NCBI GenBank assembly: GCA_023408075.1
Contig: JAEYKW010000027.1
Coordinates: 1 to 64,000 of the forward strand
Source of the DNA: Bacillota bacterium
GTDB taxonomy: Bacteria > Bacillota > Clostridia > Christensenellales > SZUA-584
Reading direction: 5' to 3'
DNA length: 64,000 nt
Below are positions 8,755 to 17,252 of this stretch, in pieces. The position numbers and the translations under genes are program-made. The notes under the pieces are model-generated. The model did not search any database, was not told the origin of the DNA, and saw nothing but the letters and a program-made list of their open reading frames with translations. How positions within the stretch are numbered: the first letter of the stretch is position 1; each line of letters opens with the position of its first letter.

Positions 8755-9768
8755 TCAGTAATCCTCGATCAGCACCTGCATCACACCGCCGCAGACCATG
8801 CCTTCTTCCTCTGCGATTTCGGCCGTTAAGTCAACGGTGTGCAGGCGATAGCGGCCGGTGCCGATGAGCTGCTGCGCGATATGAATCACCTCGGATTCAC
8901 TGCAGCCGCCGCCGATGCTGCCGACGATCCGACGGTCTTGGTAAACGAGCATTTTTGCCCCCGGTCCGCGCGGCACCGACCCCTTGGCAGCCACGACGGA
9001 GACAACGGCTTTGGGCACATCCTTTTCCTCGGCCAACGTGCGCAGCACCTGCATATCAATATCGCTGCGGCTTGCGGTTCCTGCTGCGCCGAGGCGTTTG
9101 CAGGCGATGAGCTCTGCGAGAATCGAGACGGCGATTTCAGCCGGGGTGACAGCACCGATGGACAGGCCGATGGGCGTATGTGTGCGGTCAATACGTTCGG
9201 CATCATAGCCTGCTTCTTTAAGCGCAGCCTTGAGTGCTCCGACGCGCCTGCGCGAGCCGATCATACCGACGTAGTGCGGCTCGTCCCCTTGCAAAAGCAT
9301 CTCCATACACAGCATGTCATAGCGGTGCCCGCGCGTAATGATAACCACATAGTCGCTTGCAGTCACCTGCAGCCGGGCAAACACCTTATCAAAGCTTTCA
9401 CAAATCACACCGTCGGCTGCGGGAAACCGCAGTGTGTTGGCAAAGCTCGGCCGGTCATCGGCAATCACAACGGAGAACCCCGTTTTTGACGCAAACTCAA
9501 CGAGAGGCAACGCAATGTGGCCGCCGCCCAATACGATCAGCCGCTCCCGCGGGAAGAACGGCTCCCACACCGTGATTACATGATTCGTATCGTTGATGAG
9601 GGGATAGCCGTTGTTCAGCGCATCGCGTGCATGCGGATCCTCCGCATCAATGAGCCGCTTAAGAACGGCGGCGGTTTCACCCTCCGGCTTATGAAACTGC
9701 GTTTCAAGAACAACGCCGGTATGGCTGTACAGAGAGCGCATAACATCTGAATAGACTGTATGATTCAT
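8755..9768 (-). CDS. XdhC/CoxI-family molybdoenzyme maturation factor, domains in swapped order
   Basis: 337-residue protein with both XdhC-family modules. In XDH/CODH maturation XdhC binds and helps sulfurate the molybdenum cofactor before insertion. Here a Rossmann domain comes first (ERLIVLGGGHIALPLVEFA near residue 75, followed by IADDRPSFAN and the YVGMIGSRRR segment), and the CoxI-type domain comes last (VVSVVAAKGSVPRGPGAKML, then VGSIGGGCSESEV and a final VCGGVMQVLIED). In most XdhC proteins the CoxI part is N-terminal. No xanthine-dehydrogenase-like structural gene is in the window. It is convergent with the [2Fe-2S] gene. Confidence 0.88.
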   Translation of the reverse strand: MNHTVYSDVMRSLYSHTGVVLETQFHKPEGETAAVLKRLIDAEDPHARDALNNGYPLINDTNHVITVWEPFFPRERLIVLGGGHIALPLVEFASKTGFSVVIADDRPSFANTLRFPAADGVICESFDKVFARLQVTASDYVVIITRGHRYDMLCMEMLLQGDEPHYVGMIGSRRRVGALKAALKEAGYDAERIDRTHTPIGLSIGAVTPAEIAVSILAELIACKRLGAAGTASRSDIDMQVLRTLAEEKDVPKAVVSVVAAKGSVPRGPGAKMLVYQDRRIVGSIGGGCSESEVIHIAQQLIGTGRYRLHTVDLTAEIAEEEGMVCGGVMQVLIEDY

Positions 9769-10316
9769 GTGTTTTAAGCCTTTCGATAACTATTAAATCA
9801 ATGCTAGCAATAAATACATACAAAATCAATATGACTATCGAACAAATAAACAGCCTGTGGACGGATAGAATATTGAGAAAAGAAGCAGATAGCTTGGATA
9901 CCGTGGATACAAACGGTCAATTTGAGATTCATAAATCTTTATTCTGTTTGTCCCTTCAGGCAGGCTTGTTTGCAAAACGGCATGAGTCTGCGCATACATC
10001 GCTGCTCGGATGGCTGCACGGCGCCAAATAAATTAACAACTGATATTTTTTTAATTTTAACAGCTTTTCGAAGTTCCTTTTAAACGTTTACTCTCATATT
10101 GTCTATATCACTGAGATTTCATATTGCTTTCATGCCGTTTATTATTTTCAGCTTTGCACCACGGAACGGCTAGATCTAAGAGAAAAAAGCGAATTGAGAA
10201 AAGTTGAATAGTTTCCTATTAAGACACGGGACGAAAACTACCTCTTAATGCGCGCTTGGTGAAAGCATGCATAGCAGATATTTTGAAATAAACCGCGATA
10301 TTTTTATGTGAGGGAG
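9769..10316. other. Long intergenic region without a convincing gene
   Basis: A 76-residue open frame (9801-10031) lacks a ribosome site and resembles no known family, so I do not call it. The rest is A/T-rich. Regulatory sequence for the next operon begins at about 10317. Confidence 0.5.
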
Positions 10317-10353
10317 TTGACTTTTTTCACCTCAAGTGATATTGTATCCAATA
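10317..10353 (+). promoter_or_regulatory. Promoter 1 with overlapping GntR-type operator
   Basis: TTGACT at 10317-10322 and TATTGT at 10340-10345 are 17 bases apart. The -10 lies inside the 14-base palindromic site TATTGTATCCAATA at 10340-10353, itself the loop of a wider inverted repeat CAAGTGAT (10333-10340) / ATCACTTG (10360-10367). A near-identical site lies on the promoter of the GntR gene at 18255. Binding there would block this promoter. Confidence 0.65.
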
Positions 10354-10433
10354 TAAAGGATCACTTGAACAACACGTTTCTGTCAGCCGCATAGAATAAG
10401 TCGGCGTCGACAGGAACATATTTTTCAAGACAG

Positions 10434-10462
10434 ATTGGATACAATATCAGAGATATTAGATA
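10434..10462 (+). promoter_or_regulatory. Promoter 2 with second GntR-type operator
   Basis: ATTGGATACAATATCA at 10434-10449 is the exact 16-base inverted copy of 10337-10352, centres 97 bases apart. A possible -35 TTGGAT (10435-10440) and -10 TAGATA (10457-10462) overlap it, about 90 bases before the MBL gene. Confidence 0.6.
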
Positions 10463-10551
10463 ACTGATACTAAATACAAACCGTTTCAGCGTTCGAATCG
10501 CCCGGCGGGTGTTCGGAAAATATCAATTAAAGAAGAAAGAGGCATTACAAC

Positions 10552-11355
10552 ATGGCAAACTTAACCGTCAGACCAATTAATACGGGTTATGTACCGACTT
10601 ATCCGTTGCAGTATCACTATCATCATTCATGTGCACCGTATTTAAAGAATATTCCGACTGAGAAAGTGCCGCTTCCTGTTTTTACATTTCTGATTGAAGG
10701 CGGAGACCAGCTGCTTTTGGTGGATACGGGTATGGCGTGGACCGAGCGGGCGAACACATACCATCATCCGGGCTCATGGCAGGACCCGGGCATGGCGATT
10801 CACGAGCAGCTTGAGAAGCTCGGGTACAAACCGGAAGATATCGATATCGTGGTGTTCACGCATCTGCATTGGGACCACATGTTCTATATGGAAAAATTCA
10901 CGAATGCGACGCTGGTGGCGCATGAGCGGGAAGTCGAGTTCGCGTTTAATCCCATTCCGCTCTACTACAAGTCCTATGAGCATCCCGCTCTCGGTGTTAC
11001 AAGGCCGTTTGAAGGCAAAACATTCAAAACCGTAAAGGGTGAAGAGGAAATCATGCCTGGTGTGCGCGTGTTCGAATCGTTTGGACATTCCCCGGGGCAT
11101 ATCTCGGTTGAGGTGGATACGAAAGACGGCAGCTACATCTGTGCGGGCGATTCCATATTCGTTATGGGGAACTTAAACGAGATTCCTGAGCTGCATTACA
11201 ATATCACGCCGCCCGGACGGTTTTACAACATCGTTGAGGCGTGGAAGAGCATCGAAAACCAGAAGGCGCGCGCGAAGGACCCGAGCTTCCTGCTGCTGTG
11301 CCACGACAAGGCGCTGGAAGACCGCATTAAAGAGACACCCGTGTTTGGTGTTTGA
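10552..11355 (+). CDS. MBL-fold metallohydrolase, AHL-lactonase-like
   Basis: 267-residue metallo-beta-lactamase-fold hydrolase. The dinuclear metal site is complete: HLHWDH at residues 104-109, HSPGHIS with His183, and CAGDS with Asp200, then LLCHDKALED near the end. LLLVDTGMAW is the usual strand before the active site. The closest recognisable class is the N-acyl-homoserine-lactonase/AttM group, which opens lactone rings. As first gene of an operon with sugar-phosphate isomerases and an aldolase, a sugar-lactone hydrolase is more plausible than quorum quenching; this is inference. AAGAGG precedes the ATG. Confidence 0.88.
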   Translation: MANLTVRPINTGYVPTYPLQYHYHHSCAPYLKNIPTEKVPLPVFTFLIEGGDQLLLVDTGMAWTERANTYHHPGSWQDPGMAIHEQLEKLGYKPEDIDIVVFTHLHWDHMFYMEKFTNATLVAHEREVEFAFNPIPLYYKSYEHPALGVTRPFEGKTFKTVKGEEEIMPGVRVFESFGHSPGHISVEVDTKDGSYICAGDSIFVMGNLNEIPELHYNITPPGRFYNIVEAWKSIENQKARAKDPSFLLLCHDKALEDRIKETPVFGV

Positions 11356-11387
11356 TCAGCTGTAAAGACCGTGTCGGGAGGGGCAAT

Positions 11388-11852
11388 ATGAAAAACAATA
11401 CCATTGTAATTGGCTGCGACGATGCTGCGGTCGATATGAAAAAACAGATCATCGCGCTGCTCAAAGCAAAGAATATAACGGTTGAGGATGTGGGTGTTCA
11501 CGGCGCTGATGACGCCATGTATTATCCGCTCGTCGCAAAGAAGCTCTGCGAAGAGATCATCAAAAGCAACTATACAAAAGACGGCATACTCATATGCGGG
11601 ACGGGCATCGGCATGGCGATGACGGCAAACAAGTTCAAGGGCATACGCGCAGCCGTCTGCCACGATAACTTCTCCGCGGAGAGAAGTCGGCTCAGCAACG
11701 ATGCCAATGTGCTGTGCATGGGTGCACGCGTGATTGGGCCCGAGCTTGCCAAAAAGATCACGCTCGAATGGATCAGCCTTGATTTTGTGGACGGCAGCTC
11801 GACACCGAAGGTAAACGCCATCAAGGAAATCGACAACACAAATATTTGCTGA
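11388..11852 (+). CDS. RpiB/LacAB-family sugar-phosphate isomerase
   Basis: 154-residue aldose-ketose isomerase of the RpiB/LacA/LacB fold, working on a ribose-, allose-, galactose- or tetrulose-phosphate. GCDDAAVDMKKQI at the N-terminus, DVGVHG, the phosphate-binding LICGTGIGMAMTANKFKGIRA (cysteine acting as the general base) and VCHDNFSAERSRLSNDANVL are family signatures. The ATG at 11388 follows GGGAGGGG; an in-frame ATG at 11352 would overlap the MBL gene. The next gene is a TIM-barrel isomerase. A paired RpiB-like and TIM-like isomerase is seen in erythritol/tetritol catabolism (EryI/EryH, also DerI/LerI). Confidence 0.9.
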   Translation: MKNNTIVIGCDDAAVDMKKQIIALLKAKNITVEDVGVHGADDAMYYPLVAKKLCEEIIKSNYTKDGILICGTGIGMAMTANKFKGIRAAVCHDNFSAERSRLSNDANVLCMGARVIGPELAKKITLEWISLDFVDGSSTPKVNAIKEIDNTNIC

Positions 11853-11870
11853 GAAGGAGGGACGGAGATA

Positions 11871-12662
11871 ATGAACAAGATGCTTTATATGGGCACCAAC
11901 TTGAAAATGTACAAGACAACGAAAGAGACGGTTTCGTACTTGACCGAACTGCACGAATTAACACGCGACATTGACAGAACGGAACTCACCTTGTTCGTTA
12001 TCCCGTCCTACACTTCTTTGGAAAGTGCGAGAAAATGCGTCCCGCAGGAAAGCATCAAATTGGGTGCGCAGAATATGTACTGGGAAGACCAGGGCCAGTT
12101 TACCGGCGAAATATCGCCGCTCATGATTAAGGAAACAGGCGCTGAAATTATAGAAATCGGGCACAGTGAGCGCAGGCATGTGATCGGCGAGACCGATCAG
12201 CAGGAAAACAAGAAGGTGCTTGCCGCGCTGCGCCACGAGTTTACGGCCTTATTGTGTATCGGAGAAACAAAAGAGCAAAAAGATTTACATATCAGTGATG
12301 AGGTACTGGGCACACAGCTCAAGATCGGCTTGAGCGGGGTCACAAAGCAAGAGCTCGGCCGTATATGGATTGGGTACGAGCCCGTTTGGGCCATCGGCGT
12401 CAACGGCATACCGGCCTCCGCCGACTATGCGGATGAAAAACACGGCGTTATTAAATCAGTGCTCCGCGAGATGTTCGGAGAAGATGCTGCGAAGGTCCCG
12501 GTGCTTTACGGCGGCAGCGTCAATCCCGAGAACGCGCCGGAGCTCATTGTCAAAGAGAATATCGACGGACTCTTCGTCGGCAGGAGCGCATGGAACGCTC
12601 CTGCATTCAACAGCCTTATCCGGCAAGTGATGCCGTTGTATAAATTGAAATTTAAAAAGTGA
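11871..12662 (+). CDS. Triose-phosphate-isomerase-family protein, possibly tetrulose-phosphate isomerase
   Basis: 263-residue TIM-barrel isomerase. Catalytic residues are in place: Asn10 and Lys12 in GTNLKMYK, His98 in IGHSERRHVIGE, Glu170 in IGYEPVWAIG. The mobile loop 6 reads GVNGIPAS instead of the classical GTGKTATP, resembling the L-erythrulose-1-phosphate isomerase subgroup (EryH/LerI) rather than glycolytic TpiA. YGGSVNPENAPEL and GLFVGRSAWN form the phosphate site. Its placement between an RpiB-like isomerase and a class II aldolase in a sugar-importer operon also argues for a catabolic paralogue. Confidence 0.85.
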   Translation: MNKMLYMGTNLKMYKTTKETVSYLTELHELTRDIDRTELTLFVIPSYTSLESARKCVPQESIKLGAQNMYWEDQGQFTGEISPLMIKETGAEIIEIGHSERRHVIGETDQQENKKVLAALRHEFTALLCIGETKEQKDLHISDEVLGTQLKIGLSGVTKQELGRIWIGYEPVWAIGVNGIPASADYADEKHGVIKSVLREMFGEDAAKVPVLYGGSVNPENAPELIVKENIDGLFVGRSAWNAPAFNSLIRQVMPLYKLKFKK

Positions 12663-12685
12663 AAAATCAGAGCGGAGCATAACAG

Positions 12686-13300
12686 ATGAACGAATATAAC
12701 AGCATAAAAGATGAAATGATACTGGCGGCCTCACGCGCATATACCCGCGGCATACAAACCGGCAGCGGCGGCAATTTCAGCGCTCGGGTTCCGGGTAAAG
12801 ATCTGATGATCGTGAAATCCAGCGGCGGCTCGTTCATGGATGCCACCAGAGACAATCTGCTTGTGACCGACTTTGACGGCAATGTGGTTGAGGGAGAAGG
12901 CAAGCCGACCAGAGAAGCGCTGCTGCACGGATACATCTATAAAATTGCCCCGCAGGTCAGCGGCGTGATGCATTGTCATGCGCCCTGGTCAATCGGCTGG
13001 GCATACACAAGGCAGCCGCTCGAGGGCGTCACGCTGCATACGCAGCTCAAATTCGGCTGCCCCATTCATGTGCTTGATGTCAAGACGCCTATGGTGGAAG
13101 CAAAGGATTTTCCGCTTGTCAAACAGCTTTTTGACGAGAACCCCAAGACCCCTGCTTTTTTGCTTGTGGATCACGGCATCGTTGCAGTGGGTGATACGGT
13201 AATCAATGCGGAGCATAACGCCGAGCTTGTGGAAGAGACGGCAATGGTCGCGTTCCTGAAGACCATTGCACGAACAAGGCTTCAGGAAAACGAAAAATAA
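12686..13300 (+). CDS. Class II aldolase/adducin-family protein
   Basis: 204-residue zinc-dependent aldolase, epimerase or decarboxylase of the FucA/AraD/OtnC fold. GSGGNFSARVP and IVKSSGGSF form the phosphate-binding part; PTREALLHG supplies the likely catalytic acid; HCHAPWS and DHGIVAVGDT give the zinc histidines. Members cleave L-fuculose-1-P or L-rhamnulose-1-P, or decarboxylate 3-oxo-tetronate-4-P. It is the final enzyme gene before the ABC importer genes, 23 bases after the TIM-like gene; a weak hairpin follows at 13303-13332. The substrate is unknown. Confidence 0.88.
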   Translation: MNEYNSIKDEMILAASRAYTRGIQTGSGGNFSARVPGKDLMIVKSSGGSFMDATRDNLLVTDFDGNVVEGEGKPTREALLHGYIYKIAPQVSGVMHCHAPWSIGWAYTRQPLEGVTLHTQLKFGCPIHVLDVKTPMVEAKDFPLVKQLFDENPKTPAFLLVDHGIVAVGDTVINAEHNAELVEETAMVAFLKTIARTRLQENEK

Positions 13301-13441
13301 AGTAAGGCTGCCCGGGAAAAATTGGCAGCTTAGATAAGTTTCCTAAATCAACATCGAGTCTGCGAATTATGCTATTGTGAAACAATAACAGCGTGAGGCG
13401 GTTGAGGTTTAGGCAAAAAATAATGGGAGGAATAAACAAAC

Positions 13442-14629
13442 ATGAAGAGAGCATTGTTATTGACGCTTGTGCTGATGCTTGCTGTGGGAATGATTCTGAC
13501 CGGATGCAGCGCGCCGTCTGAGAGCTCGGCACCGGCCGAAAGCAGCCCGGCTGCATCGGAATCGGCTGCACCGTCTGAAGAATCCGCACCGGCAGAGACG
13601 AGCGAAGAAGCGGCACCGCAGGAAAGCCGTTCGGCGTTCTCCACCGATCTTCTGGCCAGCGAAGCGGACACCACACCCGTGGATCCTGCCGATCTGCCGG
13701 TATCGGGCATCGGACCTGAGGTGACCACAGATGTGAAAGCGAACGAATCCTATAAGATCGCGATCGTTGTGAAGAACACCACAAACCCGTTCCTTCTCAA
13801 ATCCATAGCGGGTGCTGAAAAAGCGGCTGCGGATATGGGCTTTGAATGCATCTCTCTGGCTCCGGCCACACAGGACAGCCTGGAAGAACAGGTGAAGCTT
13901 ATCGAAGATGCGATACAGCAGGGCGTACAGGGCATCATCCTCCATCCGATCGATTCGAATGGTATCATGCCTGCAATCAGAAAATGTGACGAAGCCGGTA
14001 TCCCCGTGGCCTGCATCGGCACACCTGCCGCTAACGAAACCTTCATGCGTACAGGCGTTGACTACACCTCGACCGGTGTCACAATTGCCAAAATGGTTGC
14101 TGAAAAGATCGGCGGCAAAGGCAAGCTGATCATACTCGAGGGCCCTCCGGGAGCACAGAACGCTCAGGAAAGACTTGCCGGTATCAAACAGGCTCTGGCT
14201 GACTATCCCGATATTGAAATCGTGGCATCCCAGACGACCAACTTCAAGAGAACAGAGGGTATGCAGGTCACTGAAAACCTTCTGCAAAAGTATCCCGATG
14301 TCAATGCCATCATTGGCTGCAACGATGAAAGCTCGCTCGGCGCCATTCAGGCTCTTAAAGCAGCCGGACTCGAAGGCAAAGTTGTCATCGGCAGCTTCGA
14401 TGGCAATCAGGACGGCAGCGCTGCGGTTCAAGCCGGTGAAATGTATGCGACATACAACGTTGACCCGGTCGGCTCCACGTACCTGGCTGCGGCATACATC
14501 GTGCAGTTTTTGAACGACGGAACAATGCCCCCGAAATACTTTGTTCCCTTCCCGTCAACGCTTCAGGAACCCGTTATCACGGCTGAAAACATTGACAACT
14601 ATATCAGCAACATCGCTTGGTGGAAGTAA
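13442..14629 (+). CDS. Sugar ABC importer binding lipoprotein, RbsB-like (system 1)
   Basis: 395-residue binding protein with lipobox ILTGC (Cys22) and a Ser/Ala/Glu-rich linker to about residue 75. The type I periplasmic-binding fold starts at YKIAIVVKNTTNPFLLKSIAGAEKAA, with the HPIDSNGIMPAI, GTPAANETFMRTGVDYTS and NAIIGCNDESSLGAIQALKAAG segments of the RbsB/carbohydrate group. GGGAGG precedes the ATG. Its ATPase and two permeases follow. Position after the isomerase-aldolase genes suggests a sugar, polyol or sugar acid as ligand. Confidence 0.93.
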   Translation: MKRALLLTLVLMLAVGMILTGCSAPSESSAPAESSPAASESAAPSEESAPAETSEEAAPQESRSAFSTDLLASEADTTPVDPADLPVSGIGPEVTTDVKANESYKIAIVVKNTTNPFLLKSIAGAEKAAADMGFECISLAPATQDSLEEQVKLIEDAIQQGVQGIILHPIDSNGIMPAIRKCDEAGIPVACIGTPAANETFMRTGVDYTSTGVTIAKMVAEKIGGKGKLIILEGPPGAQNAQERLAGIKQALADYPDIEIVASQTTNFKRTEGMQVTENLLQKYPDVNAIIGCNDESSLGAIQALKAAGLEGKVVIGSFDGNQDGSAAVQAGEMYATYNVDPVGSTYLAAAYIVQFLNDGTMPPKYFVPFPSTLQEPVITAENIDNYISNIAWWK

Positions 14630-14675
14630 TAAGGAAGCATAAGCTTTAAAAGCTTTGATTCACTGATGGTTGCAT

Positions 14676-14703
14676 GCCCCGTCTCGTCCTGGTGAGGCGG
14701 GGC
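14676..14703 (+). other. GC-rich hairpin between binding-protein and ATPase genes
   Basis: GCCCCGTCTC (14676-14685) pairs with GAGGCGGGGC (14694-14703), one wobble, 8-base loop, no T-run after it. It probably protects the upstream mRNA or partly ends transcription, raising binding-protein yield over the transporter core. Confidence 0.6.
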
Positions 14704-14772
14704 AGCAACACCAGACTTTTTAAGTTCGCACAAATAAGGCTATGACCCCATAGCGGTTATGAGGTGAGTGAT

Positions 14773-16287
14773 TTGTCAGAGACGATTTTAACTGCAAATG
14801 GTATTACGAAGCTTTTTCCCGGTGTAACGGCCCTTGACAACGTGGACTTTGATCTCAAAAAAGGTGAAGTGCATATTTTGGTGGGCGAAAACGGCGCAGG
14901 GAAAAGCACATTGGCAAAGGTTTTACTCGGTGCGTATATACCTGAAAACGGAGAAATCCAAATCGACGGTCGGCCTGTTTCGCTCAAATCGGCAAAGGAC
15001 GGGCTTGCCAACGGTATTGCCGCCGTTTATCAAGAGTTCACGTTGGTTCCTTACTTAAATGTATCTCAGAATATCTTTTTAAACAGAGAACCTTTAAATA
15101 AAGTTGGGCTTGTAAACCATAAGAAAATGGAGAAAGAGGCTTCAGAACTGCTGAAATCCTTAAACTGCGATTACATTAATGTCAAGTCGTATGTCAAGGA
15201 ATTGAGCGTTGCGGAACAGCAGATGGTGGAAATCGCCAAAGCTCTTTCATTCAATCCCAAAATACTGGTGTTTGACGAACCGACCGCAACGCTGTCCGAG
15301 CGCGAGGTTGAGTCGCTTTTTGAAAGAATACATAACCTGAAAAAAGCAGGTATCGGCATCATCTACGTGTCGCACAGAATGCAGGAATTTCACCAGATCG
15401 GAGACCGTATCACGGTGTTGCGGGACGGTAAAAAGATCGCGACGGTCAGCATAAAAGAGGTCAACGATACGGGGCTGGTCAACATGATGGTGGGGCGCGA
15501 TGTGTCGCAGGTGTATCACCGGACGCCGAACCAGTTTACCGGCGAAGTGCTGCGCACCGAAGGGTTGTGTGACAAAGCCGGCAGAGTGAAAGATGTCAGC
15601 ATTGTGCTGAATAAAGGGGAGATAGTCGGGGTAGCGGGCTTGGTCGGTGCCGGCAGAACGGAATTTGCACGTCTTGTGTTCGGCATCGATCCGGTCGCCA
15701 AGGGCAAGATTTTCATTAACGGAGAAGAAATCCATTCCCATACGCCCGTCCATGTTGTAAAAAAAGGCCTTGGCATGGTGTGCGAAGACCGCAAACGGCA
15801 CGGACTGGCTCTTAAGGATTCGGTGGCGTGGAACATTCTGGCCGTCAGCCTGAAAAAATACTTCCCGAAGCATTTCATATCCCAAAAGAAGATGATAAAA
15901 GTTGCGCAAGAGTATAAGGAAAAGCTCCGCATTGCCACGCCTGACGTTTACCGCGAGTGCCGGTTTTTATCGGGCGGCAATCAGCAAAAGGTTGTTCTGG
16001 CCAAATGGCTCAGCGCAAATTCGGATATTCTGATATTTGACGAGCCCACGAGAGGTATCGATGTCGGTGCGAAGATGGAGATTTATGCGCTGATGGATAA
16101 GCTCACGCAGGAGGGTAAGTCGATACTGATGATTTCTTCGGAAATGCCGGAGGTCATCGGAATGAGTGACCGTATCTATGTGATGCGCGAAGGCAGAATC
16201 GTCAATGAATGCAAGCGCTGTGAATTTTCAACCGACGAAATCGGTGCCTGTATGCTGGGTATTGGAGGTGAAGAACATGGGGCATAA
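14773..16287 (+). CDS. Sugar ABC importer ATPase, RbsA-like (system 1)
   Basis: Fused two-domain ATPase of about 504 residues. Domain 1 has Walker A GENGAGKST, the signature-region LSVAEQQMVEIAKAL and Walker B ILVFDEPTATL; domain 2 has the usual altered Walker A GLVGAGRTE, signature LSGGNQQKVVLAKWL and Walker B ILIFDEPTRGID. Both DE pairs are intact. TTG at 14773 is preferred because GAGGTG sits eight bases before it; GTG at 14764 has no ribosome site. The gene overlaps the first permease gene by 11 bases. Confidence 0.93.
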   Translation: MSETILTANGITKLFPGVTALDNVDFDLKKGEVHILVGENGAGKSTLAKVLLGAYIPENGEIQIDGRPVSLKSAKDGLANGIAAVYQEFTLVPYLNVSQNIFLNREPLNKVGLVNHKKMEKEASELLKSLNCDYINVKSYVKELSVAEQQMVEIAKALSFNPKILVFDEPTATLSEREVESLFERIHNLKKAGIGIIYVSHRMQEFHQIGDRITVLRDGKKIATVSIKEVNDTGLVNMMVGRDVSQVYHRTPNQFTGEVLRTEGLCDKAGRVKDVSIVLNKGEIVGVAGLVGAGRTEFARLVFGIDPVAKGKIFINGEEIHSHTPVHVVKKGLGMVCEDRKRHGLALKDSVAWNILAVSLKKYFPKHFISQKKMIKVAQEYKEKLRIATPDVYRECRFLSGGNQQKVVLAKWLSANSDILIFDEPTRGIDVGAKMEIYALMDKLTQEGKSILMISSEMPEVIGMSDRIYVMREGRIVNECKRCEFSTDEIGACMLGIGGEEHGA

Positions 16288-17242
16288 ATCGGCAAAATCA
16301 ATAAAGGTCGCTAACGTCATTAAAAATATACCTCCTGTTTTTTGGATACTGGTGGTGATGATGGTCGGGTTCGGTTCGTCCGCATCCAACTACTTTGAGT
16401 TTAAGAATCTTCAGAACATACTTGTTCAGTGCGTGCCGCTCATGCTCGTGGCATATGCGCAGACTCTGGTCATACTCACAGAGGGTGTCGATCTGTCTCT
16501 CGGTTCACAGGTCAGCCTTGTAACGGTGCTGTGGGTCACATTTATGCAGATGGGTATGCCGTGGCCGGTGGCCGCGCTGCTCGCGGTGGTTGGCTCAATG
16601 ATATCGGGCGCTTTAAACGGCCTTATTATTGCCAAGTGGAGGGTGCCTCCGTTTATCGTCACGCTCGGTATGCAGAACATTCTTTACAGTGTTGCGCTGC
16701 TGATTACAAAAGGATCATCCATTTATTTTGCCAACGATATCTTCCAGGTGATTTCCGGAACCATTATCTTAGGGTTCCCGCTGATTGTGTGGATCACTGT
16801 GCTGATGTTCATATTAACATGGATCATACTCTACCATACACGGGTCGGCGCCAGAATATTCGGCCTCGGCGGCAATGCGGAAGCGCTGGTTCTTGCGGGT
16901 GTCAATGTGATTAAGCCCACCGTGTTTGTGTATGCGTTCGCGGGCTTCTTAACGGCAATAAGCGGCCTTCTTACCACCTGCAGGCTCGAATCCGGCCAGC
17001 CGATTGTCGGGCAGGGCTGGGAGTTTCAGGCGGTGGCGGCCACCCTGCTGGGCGGCACGTCCTTCAAGGAAGGCAAAGGCGGCCTCGGCGGCACCATACT
17101 CGGCGTGCTGCTGATTACCATGCTGAAAAACGGTTTGAATCTGGTTCACCTGCCGTCCATTTATCAGAATGCGATCATAGGCATTATCATACTTTCGGCG
17201 ATTGTCGTTGACAGTACGATACGCCGAATGAAAGAGAATTAG
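16277..17242 (+). CDS. Sugar ABC importer permease A, RbsC-like (system 1)
   Basis: 321-residue membrane protein with eight to ten hydrophobic segments. GVDLSLGSQVSLVTV, PPFIVTLGMQNI, GARIFGLGGNAEALVLAGVNV and the GGTSFKEGKGGLGGTILGVLLI segment mark the BPD_transp_2 (RbsC) family. ATG at 16277 follows GGAGGTGA and overlaps the ATPase gene. A second, different permease gene follows after ten bases, so the channel is likely a heterodimer. Confidence 0.93.
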   Translation: MGHKSAKSIKVANVIKNIPPVFWILVVMMVGFGSSASNYFEFKNLQNILVQCVPLMLVAYAQTLVILTEGVDLSLGSQVSLVTVLWVTFMQMGMPWPVAALLAVVGSMISGALNGLIIAKWRVPPFIVTLGMQNILYSVALLITKGSSIYFANDIFQVISGTIILGFPLIVWITVLMFILTWIILYHTRVGARIFGLGGNAEALVLAGVNVIKPTVFVYAFAGFLTAISGLLTTCRLESGQPIVGQGWEFQAVAATLLGGTSFKEGKGGLGGTILGVLLITMLKNGLNLVHLPSIYQNAIIGIIILSAIVVDSTIRRMKEN

Positions 17243-17252
17243 GAGGACAACC

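Noticed and set aside
9801..10031. A 76-residue reading frame in the long spacer.
   Set aside because: No Shine-Dalgarno sequence before the ATG and no recognisable sequence; might be real but cannot be supported.
10552..11355. A quorum-quenching AHL lactonase.
   Set aside because: The fold fits, but all neighbours are sugar-metabolic, so signal degradation is not supported.
11871..12662. The housekeeping glycolytic triose-phosphate isomerase.
   Set aside because: Loop 6 is atypical and no gap, pgk, gpm or eno genes are adjacent.
13457..14431. Long antisense frame across the system 1 binding-protein gene.
   Set aside because: Cys/Arg-rich composition from antisense of a Ser/Ala-rich linker; no ribosome site.
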